Of a stretch of DNA of 64,000 nt, positions 45,001-55,192 are shown piece after piece. The notes beneath the pieces were generated by a model. It had not been told where the DNA came from. It made no database searches and was given only the letters and a program-made list of their open reading frames with translations. Position numbers and translations under genes: made by a program. Positions within the stretch are counted from its first letter, which is position 1. Each line of letters starts with the position of its first letter. The stretch is taken from positions 1 to 64,000 of the forward strand of contig CAICTM010000462.1 of assembly GCA_903772945.1 (NCBI GenBank). Direction: 5' to 3'. Origin of the DNA: Seminavis robusta (lineage: Eukaryota > Bacillariophyta > Bacillariophyceae > Naviculales > Naviculaceae).

Positions 45001-45847
45001 TGGAATCGGTAAGATTATTATTGTCGTTACAGGATCCATGATGCTGATGCTGGTCCTTACTACTATCTCCCGAGTTTGTGATGGACAAGGCAGCTACCAT
45101 TTCTTGCTTTTGTTGCTCTTCGGTTCGGTTGTCGTTTTCGTGTCGTCTGCCGAACAAGTCATGCGCAATTTGTTGTTTGGGGGTTTCAAAGCTCAGATCC
45201 GGCATGCTCTTCTGGAGTTGATCTAGATTGTTTTGATGCTTGAATTTGCTGTACGGTGCTCGACCGCCGTGATCACTCTTCGTGTCCATGGACAGGAGAG
45301 CCGAGGCAGATTTCTGTTTGCGGAGTGGTGGAGGGGGTCGTCTCCCCTCTGCTTGTTTGGGAATTGCACTATTGGCAGTATTGGCAGCAGCGCCATGGAT
45401 ACCGGTACCAGCCGTGCTCACACTACATCCATCAAAACTCTTGGCTCGACTGGCGAGTTTCTTTTTGGGTTTGACCTTTTTGGTCTTGGCGGTTGTAGTA
45501 GTGGTAGCATCGCCTTGATCACTACCGGCCAGTCTCGTGGCAGCGCCGTTCTTGGAAGAGGTTCTTCGTTTCCCACCAGTAGTACTAGTGCCGTGCTTGG
45601 AGGATTGTTGTACACTGCTGCTGCCACTGACGGTCGAAGCCACCGTTCCATCCTTGCTCATTTGGCGTTTCAGCTTCCCACCCTTCTTCTTGACGACTTT
45701 TTCTCCCCCCGGCTTTTCCACACCATGACTGCTACCCACTCGTTTCTTGGCAGTAGCCTTACCACCAGTGCCGTTATTGTGATGGCTGCCTTCACCACTC
45801 TTGGTTCGCTCGACACCGTTCCGAGTTCGCACCAATACATCCGCCAT
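42014..45847 (-). CDS. Giant Ser/Lys-rich disordered protein, cluster member 2
   Basis: An uninterrupted 1,277-residue frame from ATG 45847 (MADVLVRTRNG). It is low complexity throughout, with Lys/Gly/Ser-rich N-terminal sequence and scattered basic patches (KRIVKKTRSRSRSQSR). A series of short Ser-Met/Val/Ile-Pro-Ser units (MSIPSLMS, ASVPSVNS, ASMPSLTS, CSMPSLSS) follows. Next come a long Glu/Ser acidic block, a Gln/Met-rich stretch (QQQQMLQQQYWMQNQ) and a basic amphipathic C-terminus (RFKKSVKKIKKGFVGG) ending in an Asp run. No signal peptide or known domain is seen. The Gln/Met-rich block resembles transcription or RNA-granule proteins in composition only. An apparently full-length frame of 3.8 kb without stops supports real coding. 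Confidence 0.8.
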   Translation of the reverse strand: MADVLVRTRNGVERTKSGEGSHHNNGTGGKATAKKRVGSSHGVEKPGGEKVVKKKGGKLKRQMSKDGTVASTVSGSSSVQQSSKHGTSTTGGKRRTSSKNGAATRLAGSDQGDATTTTTAKTKKVKPKKKLASRAKSFDGCSVSTAGTGIHGAAANTANSAIPKQAEGRRPPPPLRKQKSASALLSMDTKSDHGGRAPYSKFKHQNNLDQLQKSMPDLSFETPKQQIAHDLFGRRHENDNRTEEQQKQEMVAALSITNSGDSSKDQHQHHGSCNDNNNLTDSSDAHMTKSAPDTTIMTERKTRRVSSNKKKKDSRLRGRVKSKAHQHGDEDAVTITTAQTDPTNPYFHNKMPAAQAVAKMGASQPMLGSSSHNKNDNTSPKRGKRIVKKTRSRSRSQSRSNHHHNNNKQKKDQVKKASVRRGSDFSAESGSEDENDVGPPENNNNQSSFIKRSGSQSSLRGSSGHRKTTAKTAAKNSLLGGSSHHGDNDDATFAFEDTSLSASTPSRRWKKGGAMDPGPKAPQRERSTSNRGASYKRTTAPRNSLLGQDADDTEAEEDDDVDNNHDSYQPPWKTVSTLHASGTNNESSSVNYPDDSSSTDIAETLLKVTPANKKEEGSKRGGRTLAKKKEQPSKSGSAMLDSSEYDDNKRKSLCGLLPKGPKRSMTGASSVVSGTLPPLMDSSFSSVQSTGEESVSSFLSQKKPGLIVEAEVKDGAMKFFLGNLTSAMEKRMEASQSDHAQDDDDGNNNSSSGLRGKKGLHSSAQNSGLGSTLKKGNAGAFGGRADDEMSIPSLMSFRKREDASVPSVNSSQMKGQPDDASMPSLTSMPSLSSYRTQGTNATAESDNIPDDCSMPSLSSMPDDGKSVASIPAQRPLVKGKRGAKQGAAAVYGKRNEDNDSQSEEEDDDDDEQEEEACKEEPSEYEESMTEFDENEGEQTEGTAEGDDGEHEMVHAETEEEEGDSEEEEESDEEESASEEEEEPEVVQSAPKGGKSKKKGKRSSLKDQERQQPVSSSASVASASVQQFVVKSKKKKKKKEKNAKDEQVQQWQEEFQQEQLVQQQQLLWQHQQLMQQQQMLQQQYWMQNQGMANGAFMMNQDPGMNYMEHMMGAPGQIMSTEGQMGDQSVRDSMGLSSHSDHQSVFSQKSTRSKKSPIKHSQSLDYDFSYMDNPEMPEVSEVSADDVLQPMNPSQRDEECHDSAAQPLRGKKKEKEKKVPALSFSSRFKKSVKKIKKGFVGGSKQKSTLLNTGLNDGQFFPDLDDDDDEETTMRGLLSG

Positions 45848-47016
45848 GGTGCTTCTGATGATATAATGATTGGACCGGTCTGATAGTATGGAAGTTGAAG
45901 GGTAGACTACCGAATGAATAATATCGAGCTAGAAGCTACCTTTGCTTGTGGGGTATCTAGACCTCCTAATAGAACCTTCCATACAGATACCTGCAGATGA
46001 GAGGAGATAATGGCCAGCAATGAGTATTATCCAGGAGATTGTGCTTCTTGATCGACTTTTGATTGTCTTGAGGGGTTTCCTAAACTGTCAGCACAGGGTT
46101 GCCACACCATGTGCAAAGCAACTGCGTCCGACTTCCCTACACACCACATGGGTCACAATTGAGTCTCACATAAATCTTCAAATCCTGCCAGCAGTCATAA
46201 AGCCGTTGAATGACTGCATCTTATCACTCATCAGTGTCCAAAGCAGGAGTGAACAAAACTTGACGCGACCATTCAAAATCCTGCGTGGGAGTTGTAGGTT
46301 GATAGCAAGATACATGTACATGTACGTGTACTGGAAAGGTAGGTTTTTGTCTTCTTTTGGCTGTTTGCTGCAATAGGATACATCGTAGGCTGGTTGTTGC
46401 TGCTGACGCTTTCAGTGCCTCTTCTCATACCTAGCTAGCTAGAGGTGTACAGAATGTCCATCTGACTTCGTTTCAATATTGGTTAACCTACCGTACATGT
46501 ACCGTACTAGTACTTGAGTGTGGTATCACCAGGAAGACGCGGCCACAGAACAGTGGGGGGTCCTACCAACGCAGTGTTACTTTTCCTTTCATGTCAACAA
46601 CCACGATGGCACAGCTACATTACAGCAGCAGTTTCCACTTCTTCTTTCTTCTATTCTACAGTATTAGTCAAACAGCAATGCTACTTTTCCGCCCACCGTC
46701 ACAGAGCCGAGTCCAAAGCAGAATATGTCCCGCAAACGAGAACACAAGCGACCTGGACTGACACAACCCAAGTACGTGAAAACTTATCGTGACAGTGTCA
46801 GGCAGTGCCATGAAGCGGGCCCCGCAACACTGTATCGTAACGGAACTTCAACCATTCTTCAGGACTCCCATCTGTTCAGTTCTGTGGTGTCTGACCCTGG
46901 AGATGTTTCACCGGGCCATCATGGTCTTGCGACCATTTATTTGCATTCCGTCGTCGAACCAGCTGCCAGTCGGGCGCTGCGGGGAGGAATCTTCAAAAAA
47001 CAGTGCTTGGTTCTAT
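45848..47016. other. Intergenic region with no confident gene
   Basis: A plus-strand frame from ATG 46725 (MSRKREHKRPGLTQPKYV...) runs to 47168 but overlaps the 3' end of the next gene on the opposite strand and lacks a domain, so it was not called. TACATGTACATGTA and TAGCTAGC palindromes occur near 46310 and 46430. Confidence 0.4.
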
Positions 47017-49509
47017 CTATTCCTCGCCAGATTCGGTTGCATAGTCCTCTTCGTCATCATATTCGGTTTGGTGCTTGTTGTCGTCCTTTTCATCCTCACT
47101 GTCCTCTTCTCCATTCACCTTCCGTTGTAACCGTTCCATATCAATGCCCATTCTCGTCTTGTACATGAGGGCGTGAAACAATTGTCGGTTTCCTTTCTGC
47201 ATCAACTCGTTGTCTGTCACCGGTTCCTGATCTCGGAGCAGAGCAATCACATTCGTGCCAGTTGGAGGTTGGAAGCTGGCGTCGTAAACTCGGTCCTTTT
47301 GTTGTTGCAGTCGTCGACTTGACCCGGACTTGGACAGATTCCTTCGACTCGACGAGTCTTCATTGTCAACGTCTCGCTTTGAGCTCCCTCCTCGAACCCT
47401 TTGTTTGCTACCGCCGGGACTAGGCCCCGACGAATTGTCGTCGTCGTCTCGAGCAGAAGCAGACATGGAAGCTCCTGATCGAGAATGAGAAAAGCTCTTC
47501 ACACGCCGGTCGAGGTTATGTGGTCGTTCTTTTTCTTTCGTGGGTTGTTCCTGTTCCTTGGGCTCCGATTTGCTCGAGCCTTGCGAAATTGCGGACCGTT
47601 CACTGGCATCCACCATTTTCTGTTTTCGCATTTTGGCGATATTCTCGTGATACGAGGCATTGAAGTCGGAAATGGAAGACAAGTTTCGTTCACTGGATGT
47701 TTTGGATCTCCTTACTCTCTGAGTGGGAGCACTCGATTTGGAAGAACTTTCCTTCGATGGAAATATCTCGCCACTGGCAGCAGCAGCCCTCGTTAAAGTG
47801 GTTCCTGTGAGACTCGTTGTCTTTGTAATCTTTGGCTTTGGTTTCCTCTTCAGCTCGATAGGTTTCAAGCCCGACGAGCTCTGGTAAACTTGCCGCATGA
47901 TTGCATTCTTTAAATCCGTCTCATTGTCTCCGCCAGAGCCAGCAGCAGGTCCATCTCCACCCGACAACGCCTTTAATGCCGACAGGGTCGACGATTTCTT
48001 CCCTGTTGCGTTCGTGTTGCTAGTTGGTTCATCGGCAGCTCCCGAGAACTTTGCCAAGGCCGACTTGAGCTTGCTTCCTCCCCCAGCAGGATGCCCCATG
48101 CTTTTGGCGCGAGTGGGGAGAGATTTTCTACTAGATCTACTTTCCGCAGGAGGAGGTGACTTTTCTCTCTGTGATGACGAGCTTTTCCTTCCAGACGACG
48201 AACCACTAAACGATTGTTGCATCCTCCCTTCACTCCGACTCTTGGTTCGGTTCATTCTTCGTTTGTTGTCCATGGCGCTGAAGGATTTGTTCATGTCAGC
48301 ATGACCTTTGAAGCTATTGTTGGCTTTTCTCGCAGCTTTCAAATCGGCCGAGCTCATGGATCGGTCGAAAGCGAACTTTTCTTTCCTCTTACTCACGGAG
48401 GACCGCCGAAACGATGCATTTGCCGCTTCTAATCTTCCGTCTCGTTTTGACCTGGATCCATTATCTCTGCTGCTCTTTGATCGAGAGGATTGTCCAGATC
48501 CCACACTCTCCATGTCCGAGTCGAATTCGGCATCAAAATCAATGCCAGCGTTGTCACCTTCATCATCTGATGTGAACGCTTGCTTATCTTTCATTGCTTT
48601 GACGACTGAGGGAGTCGCAACCCCATGGGCTCCTCGCTTCAGGGTGGGTGGCTTTTTCCTTGATTCCCGCACCTTTCCCACGGCCGGGGTGACCATTAAA
48701 TTGTCATCGTCATAATTGGAAGACTGTGTGATGCTTCTTTCACTTTCATCACTGAATTCCCCCTCTTCGTCCTCTTCCACTTCTTCTCCCTCGCTTGCAC
48801 TTTCGCTTGCGTCTAGTTCATAGCTGCCAACTGACTGATCATCACCGTCTCCCTCTTCTTCCTCGTCATGTTGTGGTTGCTCTTGTTGTTGCTGTTTCCG
48901 CCTTTCTCTTCTCCTCTTATCACTGGAGGATGCATCCCGTGATGATTTTTCTCGGCTGCTCCTCTGTCTTCTACTAGTAGAGTTGTGTGGTTCCTCCATG
49001 GTTGTAGAATTACTATCTTCCCACTCTGGGAAATAACTGCTGAATTCCCCTTTGAATCCGTCGGCTGGACTACTGGTATTCTTGCCAAACAGAGCACAGG
49101 GGCTCCCCGGTGCGTCGTCGTAAGGCCAAAAGTCGTCGGAAGCAGCCGCACTATTAGGACTACTATGGCTGCTGCTGCTTTCCCCACTGTCCAACCGGGC
49201 TAAGCGAATGTCCTGAATGCGTTTGGGACTTTTCTTCTTGAGCTGTTGTTGTTGCGTGTTCCTCGCGCTCTTCCACTTTGGATTGCTTGATTTCAAAAGA
49301 TCAAACTCGATTGGATCCCATTCCGATTCGACAAAGGAACTGGATGATGTTTCTTGAGATAATAAGAGTAGTTCTGCCTGTGAGGGTTGTTGATGGGTAT
49401 CGGTACTGGTGTTGACGGCAGTGCACGTGCTGGCAGTGGCAGTGCTGAACAAGTCTGATTGCTCCTCTGATGAAAACTTGATTGGTTGATCGAATTCCAC
49501 AACATCCAT
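47017..49509 (-). CDS. Giant Ser/Lys/Arg-rich disordered protein, cluster member 3
   Basis: An uninterrupted 830-residue frame starts MDVVEFDQPIKF, followed by aromatic/acidic short motifs (EWDPIEFDLL, DDFWPYDDAP, FSSYFPEWED). The middle is Ser/Arg/Lys-rich with an acidic block near residues 215-260 and Arg-directed Ser sites (SRKSLPTRAKSMGHP). A C-terminal segment, about residues 760-805 (TNVIALLRDQEPVTDNELMQ then NRQLFHALMYKTRMG), looks ordered and helical. The very end is acidic. No signal peptide or known domain. Its composition and RAKS-x-G motif parallel cluster members 1 and 2. Probably nuclear or cytosolic; function unknown. Confidence 0.8.
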   Translation of the reverse strand: MDVVEFDQPIKFSSEEQSDLFSTATASTCTAVNTSTDTHQQPSQAELLLLSQETSSSSFVESEWDPIEFDLLKSSNPKWKSARNTQQQQLKKKSPKRIQDIRLARLDSGESSSSHSSPNSAAASDDFWPYDDAPGSPCALFGKNTSSPADGFKGEFSSYFPEWEDSNSTTMEEPHNSTSRRQRSSREKSSRDASSSDKRRRERRKQQQQEQPQHDEEEEGDGDDQSVGSYELDASESASEGEEVEEDEEGEFSDESERSITQSSNYDDDNLMVTPAVGKVRESRKKPPTLKRGAHGVATPSVVKAMKDKQAFTSDDEGDNAGIDFDAEFDSDMESVGSGQSSRSKSSRDNGSRSKRDGRLEAANASFRRSSVSKRKEKFAFDRSMSSADLKAARKANNSFKGHADMNKSFSAMDNKRRMNRTKSRSEGRMQQSFSGSSSGRKSSSSQREKSPPPAESRSSRKSLPTRAKSMGHPAGGGSKLKSALAKFSGAADEPTSNTNATGKKSSTLSALKALSGGDGPAAGSGGDNETDLKNAIMRQVYQSSSGLKPIELKRKPKPKITKTTSLTGTTLTRAAAASGEIFPSKESSSKSSAPTQRVRRSKTSSERNLSSISDFNASYHENIAKMRKQKMVDASERSAISQGSSKSEPKEQEQPTKEKERPHNLDRRVKSFSHSRSGASMSASARDDDDNSSGPSPGGSKQRVRGGSSKRDVDNEDSSSRRNLSKSGSSRRLQQQKDRVYDASFQPPTGTNVIALLRDQEPVTDNELMQKGNRQLFHALMYKTRMGIDMERLQRKVNGEEDSEDEKDDNKHQTEYDDEEDYATESGEE

Positions 49510-51341
49510 ATAGACAACACGGCAGTGGATAATGGTGGTCTTATCTTGATCCCACGGGTGGCTGAGCTTAAGCTTGCTAGGGAAAGGTCAGTGGGACGTC
49601 TGGGACACGGGTTACCCAAGTCGAGGGCAAATAATGAACCCCGCTCTGAGCACCAAACTCTCTCCGTCCGCAACCAAACAAACTGAGGGCCCGCCAAGGT
49701 GGAATACTGCTGATTATCCACTCCAGGTACAATACCTCTCCGGGTGCGCTACCCACTCCGATACCTCCTTCTTCTTGCTGCTGCTTTGTCGGTTGTCCTG
49801 CTTTTGGGGTAAAGAGTAAAAGAGGGGGCAGTTGCGCTGGAAGAGTCTCATCAGTCTCTGGACACGGGGAGGCAATGACCCAGATGACCTTGCATTAGGG
49901 CTCGAGCCATCCTTAACCTTGACGAGACTGTCACTCGACTCGACTCACCACCACCTCAGCCGTCCACACACCCATGCATCCAGCAGCTCAGCCAGCTACT
50001 GCACCAGTTGCTGGTTCCATAGAAGGCTACGTAACAACACTGGGCTAAGACAATCTAGCTAATAGCTAACTCCGTGCAACTAAGGTACACAGGACTATGG
50101 GATGTTGTGCTATCTAGCTACCGAGTAGTGCACCAACCCAGAGCTGTTGGGACAGAAATGCTGAACCTTGCAGCCAGTGTGGAATGGGTGTGCATATTAT
50201 ATTATTGCGAAGAGGCACCATTGTCATACGCTATTCCTTTGGTTGGCTGGGGGAGGAGAAATCCAGTGCCAATCCATGCCAAAAATAAACGCTTATCACT
50301 GTTTTGACGAGCTCAACACTACTGGTACTGGTACCAACCACGTGCAGTGCCAAAGCAACACTGTCCCGGTGGCACTGCTGATTGGCCATCATTGGCACTG
50401 GATTTCTCAAGCCCTGCTCAGAGCGATGAGTGCTGGTTGTGGCTTGACCCATCATTCTAAAGTCTTTCCAGGCTACATAACCAAGCTACGTACTAGCTAG
50501 AGTATTTCCTACTCTTCTACTACCAGGTAGCTACCGCTATGCATACCGTAGCTCCGGCTGGCAAGCTTTATTTTTTATATGGGGAGGCAGCTACGTGGTG
50601 GGAAGTCCCGAGCGATGAGTGCTGGTTGTGGCTTGACCCATCATTCTAAAGTCTTTCCAGGTGCTACATATCCAAGCTACGTACTGTACTAGCTAGAGTA
50701 TTTCCTACTCTTCTACATGTACTACCAGGTAGCCTCCGCTAGCTCTGGCTGGCAAGCTTTATTTTCTAAAAGGGGAGGCAGGCTACGCGGTGGGAAGTCC
50801 CGAACGTCGCCATGTCGTGTGACAGCGATTGATCATTCTTCCTTGTTTCTGCTGGGACACTGGGGCTGTTCGAGGATTGGTTGGGGGATGGAGAATGGAG
50901 AAAATCAATGCCACTGTGAGGAAAACACTGTTTCGCGAAGAAGTGGTCTCTTTCACCATTGAAAATTCGGATACTGTCTACCATCTACCACTGCCATTAA
51001 CATTGAAATGCCACTGCAGTGCCATTGCAGAGTCCGGTTTTACCGCTGTCAATAACTGTCCACCACTATGCCTGTCATGGTTTACCTCTGTTTGATTTCT
51101 CCTCCTCCCAGGCACAAAGTAACTTCAAAGGGGCACACGTAGTTCTCACATGACATCGTAATACATGTCTACACCAGGTACACCACCCAGTATCTAACTA
51201 TTGGGCTCTTTTGGTATCTCTCCATGTTGTTGGGTTGCATGTTGCATGGTCATCTCCTCATTATCTCTCAGGCAAACGGCACTATTCGGCAGCAGCCAAC
51301 TGACACCGGTACCACTGGTACCTTGAGCACGCAGCACCGTC
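49510..51341. other. Intergenic region with a tandem duplication
   Basis: No gene is recognised over 1.8 kb. A 189-base unit is duplicated in tandem (50422-50804, listed separately). The region separates two divergent cluster genes and should hold both promoters. Confidence 0.45.
50422..50804. repeat. Tandem duplication of a ~189-bp unit
   Basis: Copy 1 spans 50422-50610 and copy 2 spans 50611-50804. Both start AGCGATGAGTGCTGGTTGTG and end GGGAAGTCCCG. They differ by a few substitutions and small insertions (for example an extra TGTAC in TACGTACTGTACTAG), so the duplication is not brand new. No open frame or terminal inverted repeat is evident. Confidence 0.9.
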
Positions 51342-54300
51342 ATGACCACGGGTACAGACGTCCTGCCATCGAAATCTTCTCAGGATCAGCCTGACTTTGA
51401 CTTTGAGGGAGGTACCAGCTTGTTTGATTTTAACAATAGCAACCTCTTTCCAGACCAAGACAAATTCGATAGAGATCCATTCGATATCTCAGTCAGGATT
51501 GAAGCTGAGGAGGAGGATAAAGAGAAGGAAGAGGAAGAGAGGAAGAACCAAAACTGACCCAAAGTTGGACCAACTTTGGAGATGACGATTTTACTGCTGG
51601 ATTTGGAGAGCAGGCTACCCGTCCAGGACTGTTGGATAATATTGGCAAACCAGATAATGACCCAGTTGCTACCCCTTTCGAGGAAGCAAAGACACCGGAT
51701 GAACCTGCGAAACCTTCAGGATTTAGAAGATGTCAGACTGATGCAGGGCCTAGCCGTGCTCGCAGGCACTTGAAGTCGACTGTGTCCAAAGAGGAGGAGA
51801 AGGAGAAAAAGTCCCCCGATGTTGCTCCCGATGAGGAGAATGCCGACACCGAAATTCCACCCGTTCGTGGTGTCTCTCGGCAGCGTACACCTCGGTCTGA
51901 GCGTGTGGCTGCAAGAGGTGGAGACCGAGGCCTATCGCCGGCTGGAAATCCCCTTCGTCGAACAGCAACTTCAGGGGGTGAACGACCCAGGCAACGATTG
52001 GGTTTAGGTCTGAAACGAACTACATCTCTATCCCCTGGTCCTGCCCCAAGACATCGAAGGGAACCCAAAGACCTGTCAGAGCTAGAAAAGGAAATTTTAG
52101 AATCAACATCACCGGCTGGACATCCTCTTCGTCAAACAGCAACATCAGGGGGTGAACATCGACCCGGCCAACGATTGGGTCTGAAACGATCTATATCCCT
52201 ATCCCCTGATGCTTCCCCAAGACATCGAAGGGAACCCAAAGACCTGTCAGAGCTAGAAAAGGAATTTGTAGAATCAACATCGCCGGCTGGGCATCCTCTT
52301 CGTCAAAAAGCAACATCAGGGGGTGAACATGGACCCGGGCAACGATTGGGTCTGAAACGATCTATATCCCTATCCCCTGATGCTTCCCCAAGACATCGAA
52401 GGGATCCCAAAGACCTATCAAGGCTGGGCAAGGATGTTGCCGAATCCAGCAACAATCCACAAAACAGAGCGGCAACTTCTAGTCAAAGTGTGGCTAGTGC
52501 TCCCGGTGAAAAGTGCCACATTCAGAAGAAAGGGTCTAGCATGGCTCAATCAGAAAGGCATAGCACTTCTTGGAGTAGACGCACTGACCATGGCGACAAA
52601 TTGCCACATGAAAAGGAACACAAAGAGGAAGACAACCAGCCACTGACAAAAGGCAGCAGACGGGGTGTTTCCCCCCGGCCGATGGGGCACCGCGCTGCCA
52701 GCAGCAGAGCAGCGGTATCTCCGAGACACAGGGATGACTCTACCAGAATACCGAAATCATCTGAACAAGATGATTGTAGCGATAGTGACGAGCCAGAGGC
52801 ACCAAAGAAACGGTGCAGCAAGGGGCGTGAACATAGCAGGCGAGCAGATAAACATGGTCATGGTGAGCACGAGCTAAAGAGAAGGACCAGCAAAGAAGAC
52901 AGGCACAGTGGAGGAGACAGGCACTCAAAGCCCAGGCGCACTGAAAACGACCAAGCCACGAAACGTGTGTCCTCTGACGCGGAATTCGAAAAATCGGGAG
53001 GTGATCTGTCCGTGGATGAAACAATGAGAAAAAGATCGAGCCACGGCAAGGATGAAACAATGAGAAAGAGGTCTAGCCGCGGCAATGATGAAATAAGGAA
53101 AAAGAGGTCTGGTCATGGCCATGGCAAGTCGGGTTCAGACAGGCACCTAAGCTCAAAACCCACGTCTCGGAGCAACCATGGTGAGAGATCCAGGTCTCCC
53201 AGGCGCACTGGTAGCGACCATGCCAAAAAACACGTGTCCTCTGAAACGGAATTGGATGATTCTGAAGGTGATCTTTTAGAAGATGACACAGTGAAAAAGA
53301 GGTCTAGCCACAGCAAAGGCAGGTCGAAACGATCTACCGCGAGGGCTCCATCTCCAGCCAGAGCTAGAGAATCAATGTCCAAATCGGAGAGGCGACCTGC
53401 AAGGGATGCATCCCCGACTAGACATAGCGATCCGATGTCAAAATCAGAAAGGCGCTCTCCTTCCAGGCATTCCTCTCCATCCAAGGCTAGAAACTCTTTG
53501 TCAAAATCGGAGAGACCAGTTTCGACCAGGGCTTCATCCCCAGAAACAGCAGAAGATTTCACCATCACGATGAAATGGGAGCGGAATACACCAAGTCGCT
53601 CAAATTCGCAAAAATCCAGCGATGAAAAGACTCATAGGAAAGGTGCAAAGGCAATCGATCATGAAATGGCACAGTCCAAGCATGACCACCCGGAGGGACA
53701 CAAAAAAGCAGACTGCGGAAAGAGCCGAGAAGAAAAAGTCAGCGGCTCTCCAGGAAGGTCTTTGAAGTTCAGCAGAGATCATAGCAAGCGCTCGATGTCT
53801 CCGACGCGGGGAGCCACCAGCAGGGAAGTTGTTTCGCACAAAGTTTCGGAAGAGGGAGAAAAAGCCGTACGACGCACTCCCGGTCGTACCATATCCCTGA
53901 AATCGAGCAGAGATCGCAGTCACAGATCAACATCATCCAGGCGACTGCCTTCCGGTAGCGACCATGGAGTTTTGACTTCTTCATCCATGCCTAGACGAGG
54001 CCTTTTGAAGGCAGCTTCCAGCCACAAAGGGCGTTCCCTGTCGCCGCATCGAATTTGCCGCCCACCCCAAAGGAACATTTCGGACAAATCCGATGGCACC
54101 TCCGATAGTACCAGTACCGGTATGCGAAGGTCCCCTTCTGGCGGCGACATGAAAAGGTCCCAATCTAGCGGTGACATGAAAAGGTCCTCTTCTGGTGGTC
54201 ACATTTCGCGAAGTCAAGGCCGCTCGGTCTCCCCCAAACGAATGGCTCGAGGCCACTCTAGACGAGACAAGGGTGACCGAGATGCCGCCGATGACAGCCC

Positions 54301-54808
54301 CTCTCGATCGCTCCGGCGAAGCCCGACTCGGGAGGGTCCACGTCGTAGGAACCCAGCCGATATTCAACGGAACCAGATAATGAGAGGTTTGCAGGTTCAA
54401 GCCCAGTTGGAAGATGAAACAGAAGAGGATTCGAACCAATTTTCAGCTCACTTTGGTGATTTCGAGGGACAGGATGGGTTGGATGCCAGCACATGGCACC
54501 CTGGCTCAAACAAAAATGAAAGCAAACCCAACAAATCACTTTCACATCATGCTGGATCAGCAGCGGGAAGGGCAGCAATGGCTTTTTCAAACGTGTTGAA
54601 TTCATCCATTAGTGCTGCTGCTGTGAAAGTTTTGGATGGTCTATCAGGGTCCTCTCAGCATGGTGCATCTTCGGAACATGACGCAACTAAGAAGGATCGA
54701 AAGTTTCGTACATCTGTCTTTGGAGGCAAGAGTGGAAAGACGATTCAAGGACCAACGCTGCTTGGAGAGCGTGACGACCTTTCTGAATCTTCTGACGAGT
54801 TTGCATAG
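51342..54808 (+). CDS. Giant Ser/Arg-rich disordered protein, cluster member 4, with apparent frameshift
   Basis: ATG 51342 starts an acidic/aromatic segment (FDFEGGTSLFDFNNSNLF, then FDRDPFDISV) that ends at a TGA at 51555. The product clearly continues in another frame (EEPKLTQSWTNFGDDDFTAGF) to 54808. The change must occur in the purine-only tract 51521-51554, which lacks GT, so a normal intron is unlikely; an indel or -1 frameshift fits. The main frame carries three tandem units of 57-58 residues (51942-52445), repeated SKSERR units and a Ser/Arg/His-rich body. It ends with an Ala-rich helix (SNVLNSSISAAAVKVLDG) and an acidic tail. About 1,150 residues in total. No signal peptide or known domain; composition matches the other three cluster members. 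Confidence 0.7.
51942..52445 (+). repeat. Three in-frame tandem repeats of 171-174 bp
   Basis: Units begin at 51942, 52116 and 52287 with CTGGAAATCCCCTTCGTCG-like sequence. Each encodes a PLRxxATSGGE ... LGLKRSISLSP ... RHRRxPKDLS unit. Units 2 and 3 are nearly identical, while unit 1 and the end of unit 3 diverge, consistent with stepwise duplication. Confidence 0.9.
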
Positions 54809-55192
54809 GTGAATTGCTTCGATACCGTTGGGTAGTCTGGTTTTGTGTAGAACGAACCACACACTTTTGCGGACAAGCGATGTCTCCTCGATATGCATAG
54901 TAACCTACGGTACCAGTAGCCACTTCCACATCTAAAAGCGGCCTTCTGGTGTCTGTTTGTTTCTCTGTCCAATTCGCATGGTTTCGAAAATCATGAGTGA
55001 TGCTGATGCCATGCAAGAACATCAGTAAGAGTCGGGATGCAAAGGATGTTACGAACAAGTAAGTGCGGTTAGCCTTTTGGCTTGACCAAATACGATTGCA
55101 GGTGAGCCACAGGAAGGTGAGCTCGCATCAATAGACCAGTAGCCATCACAAAAGCCGTACATAAACATTGGAATATGAACTTTCTAAAAAAT
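54809..55192. other. Intergenic, convergent gene ends
   Basis: Short region between two convergent stop codons; no gene is recognised. Confidence 0.5.

Noticed and set aside
46725-47168. Plus-strand frame starting MSRKREHKRPG
   Set aside because: Its second half is antisense to the end of cluster member 3, it has no domain, and no splice partner was found.
38262-54808. Interpretation of the Ser/Lys-rich proteins as silaffins or other frustule proteins
   Set aside because: None has an ER signal peptide, which exported silica-associated proteins need; composition alone is not enough.
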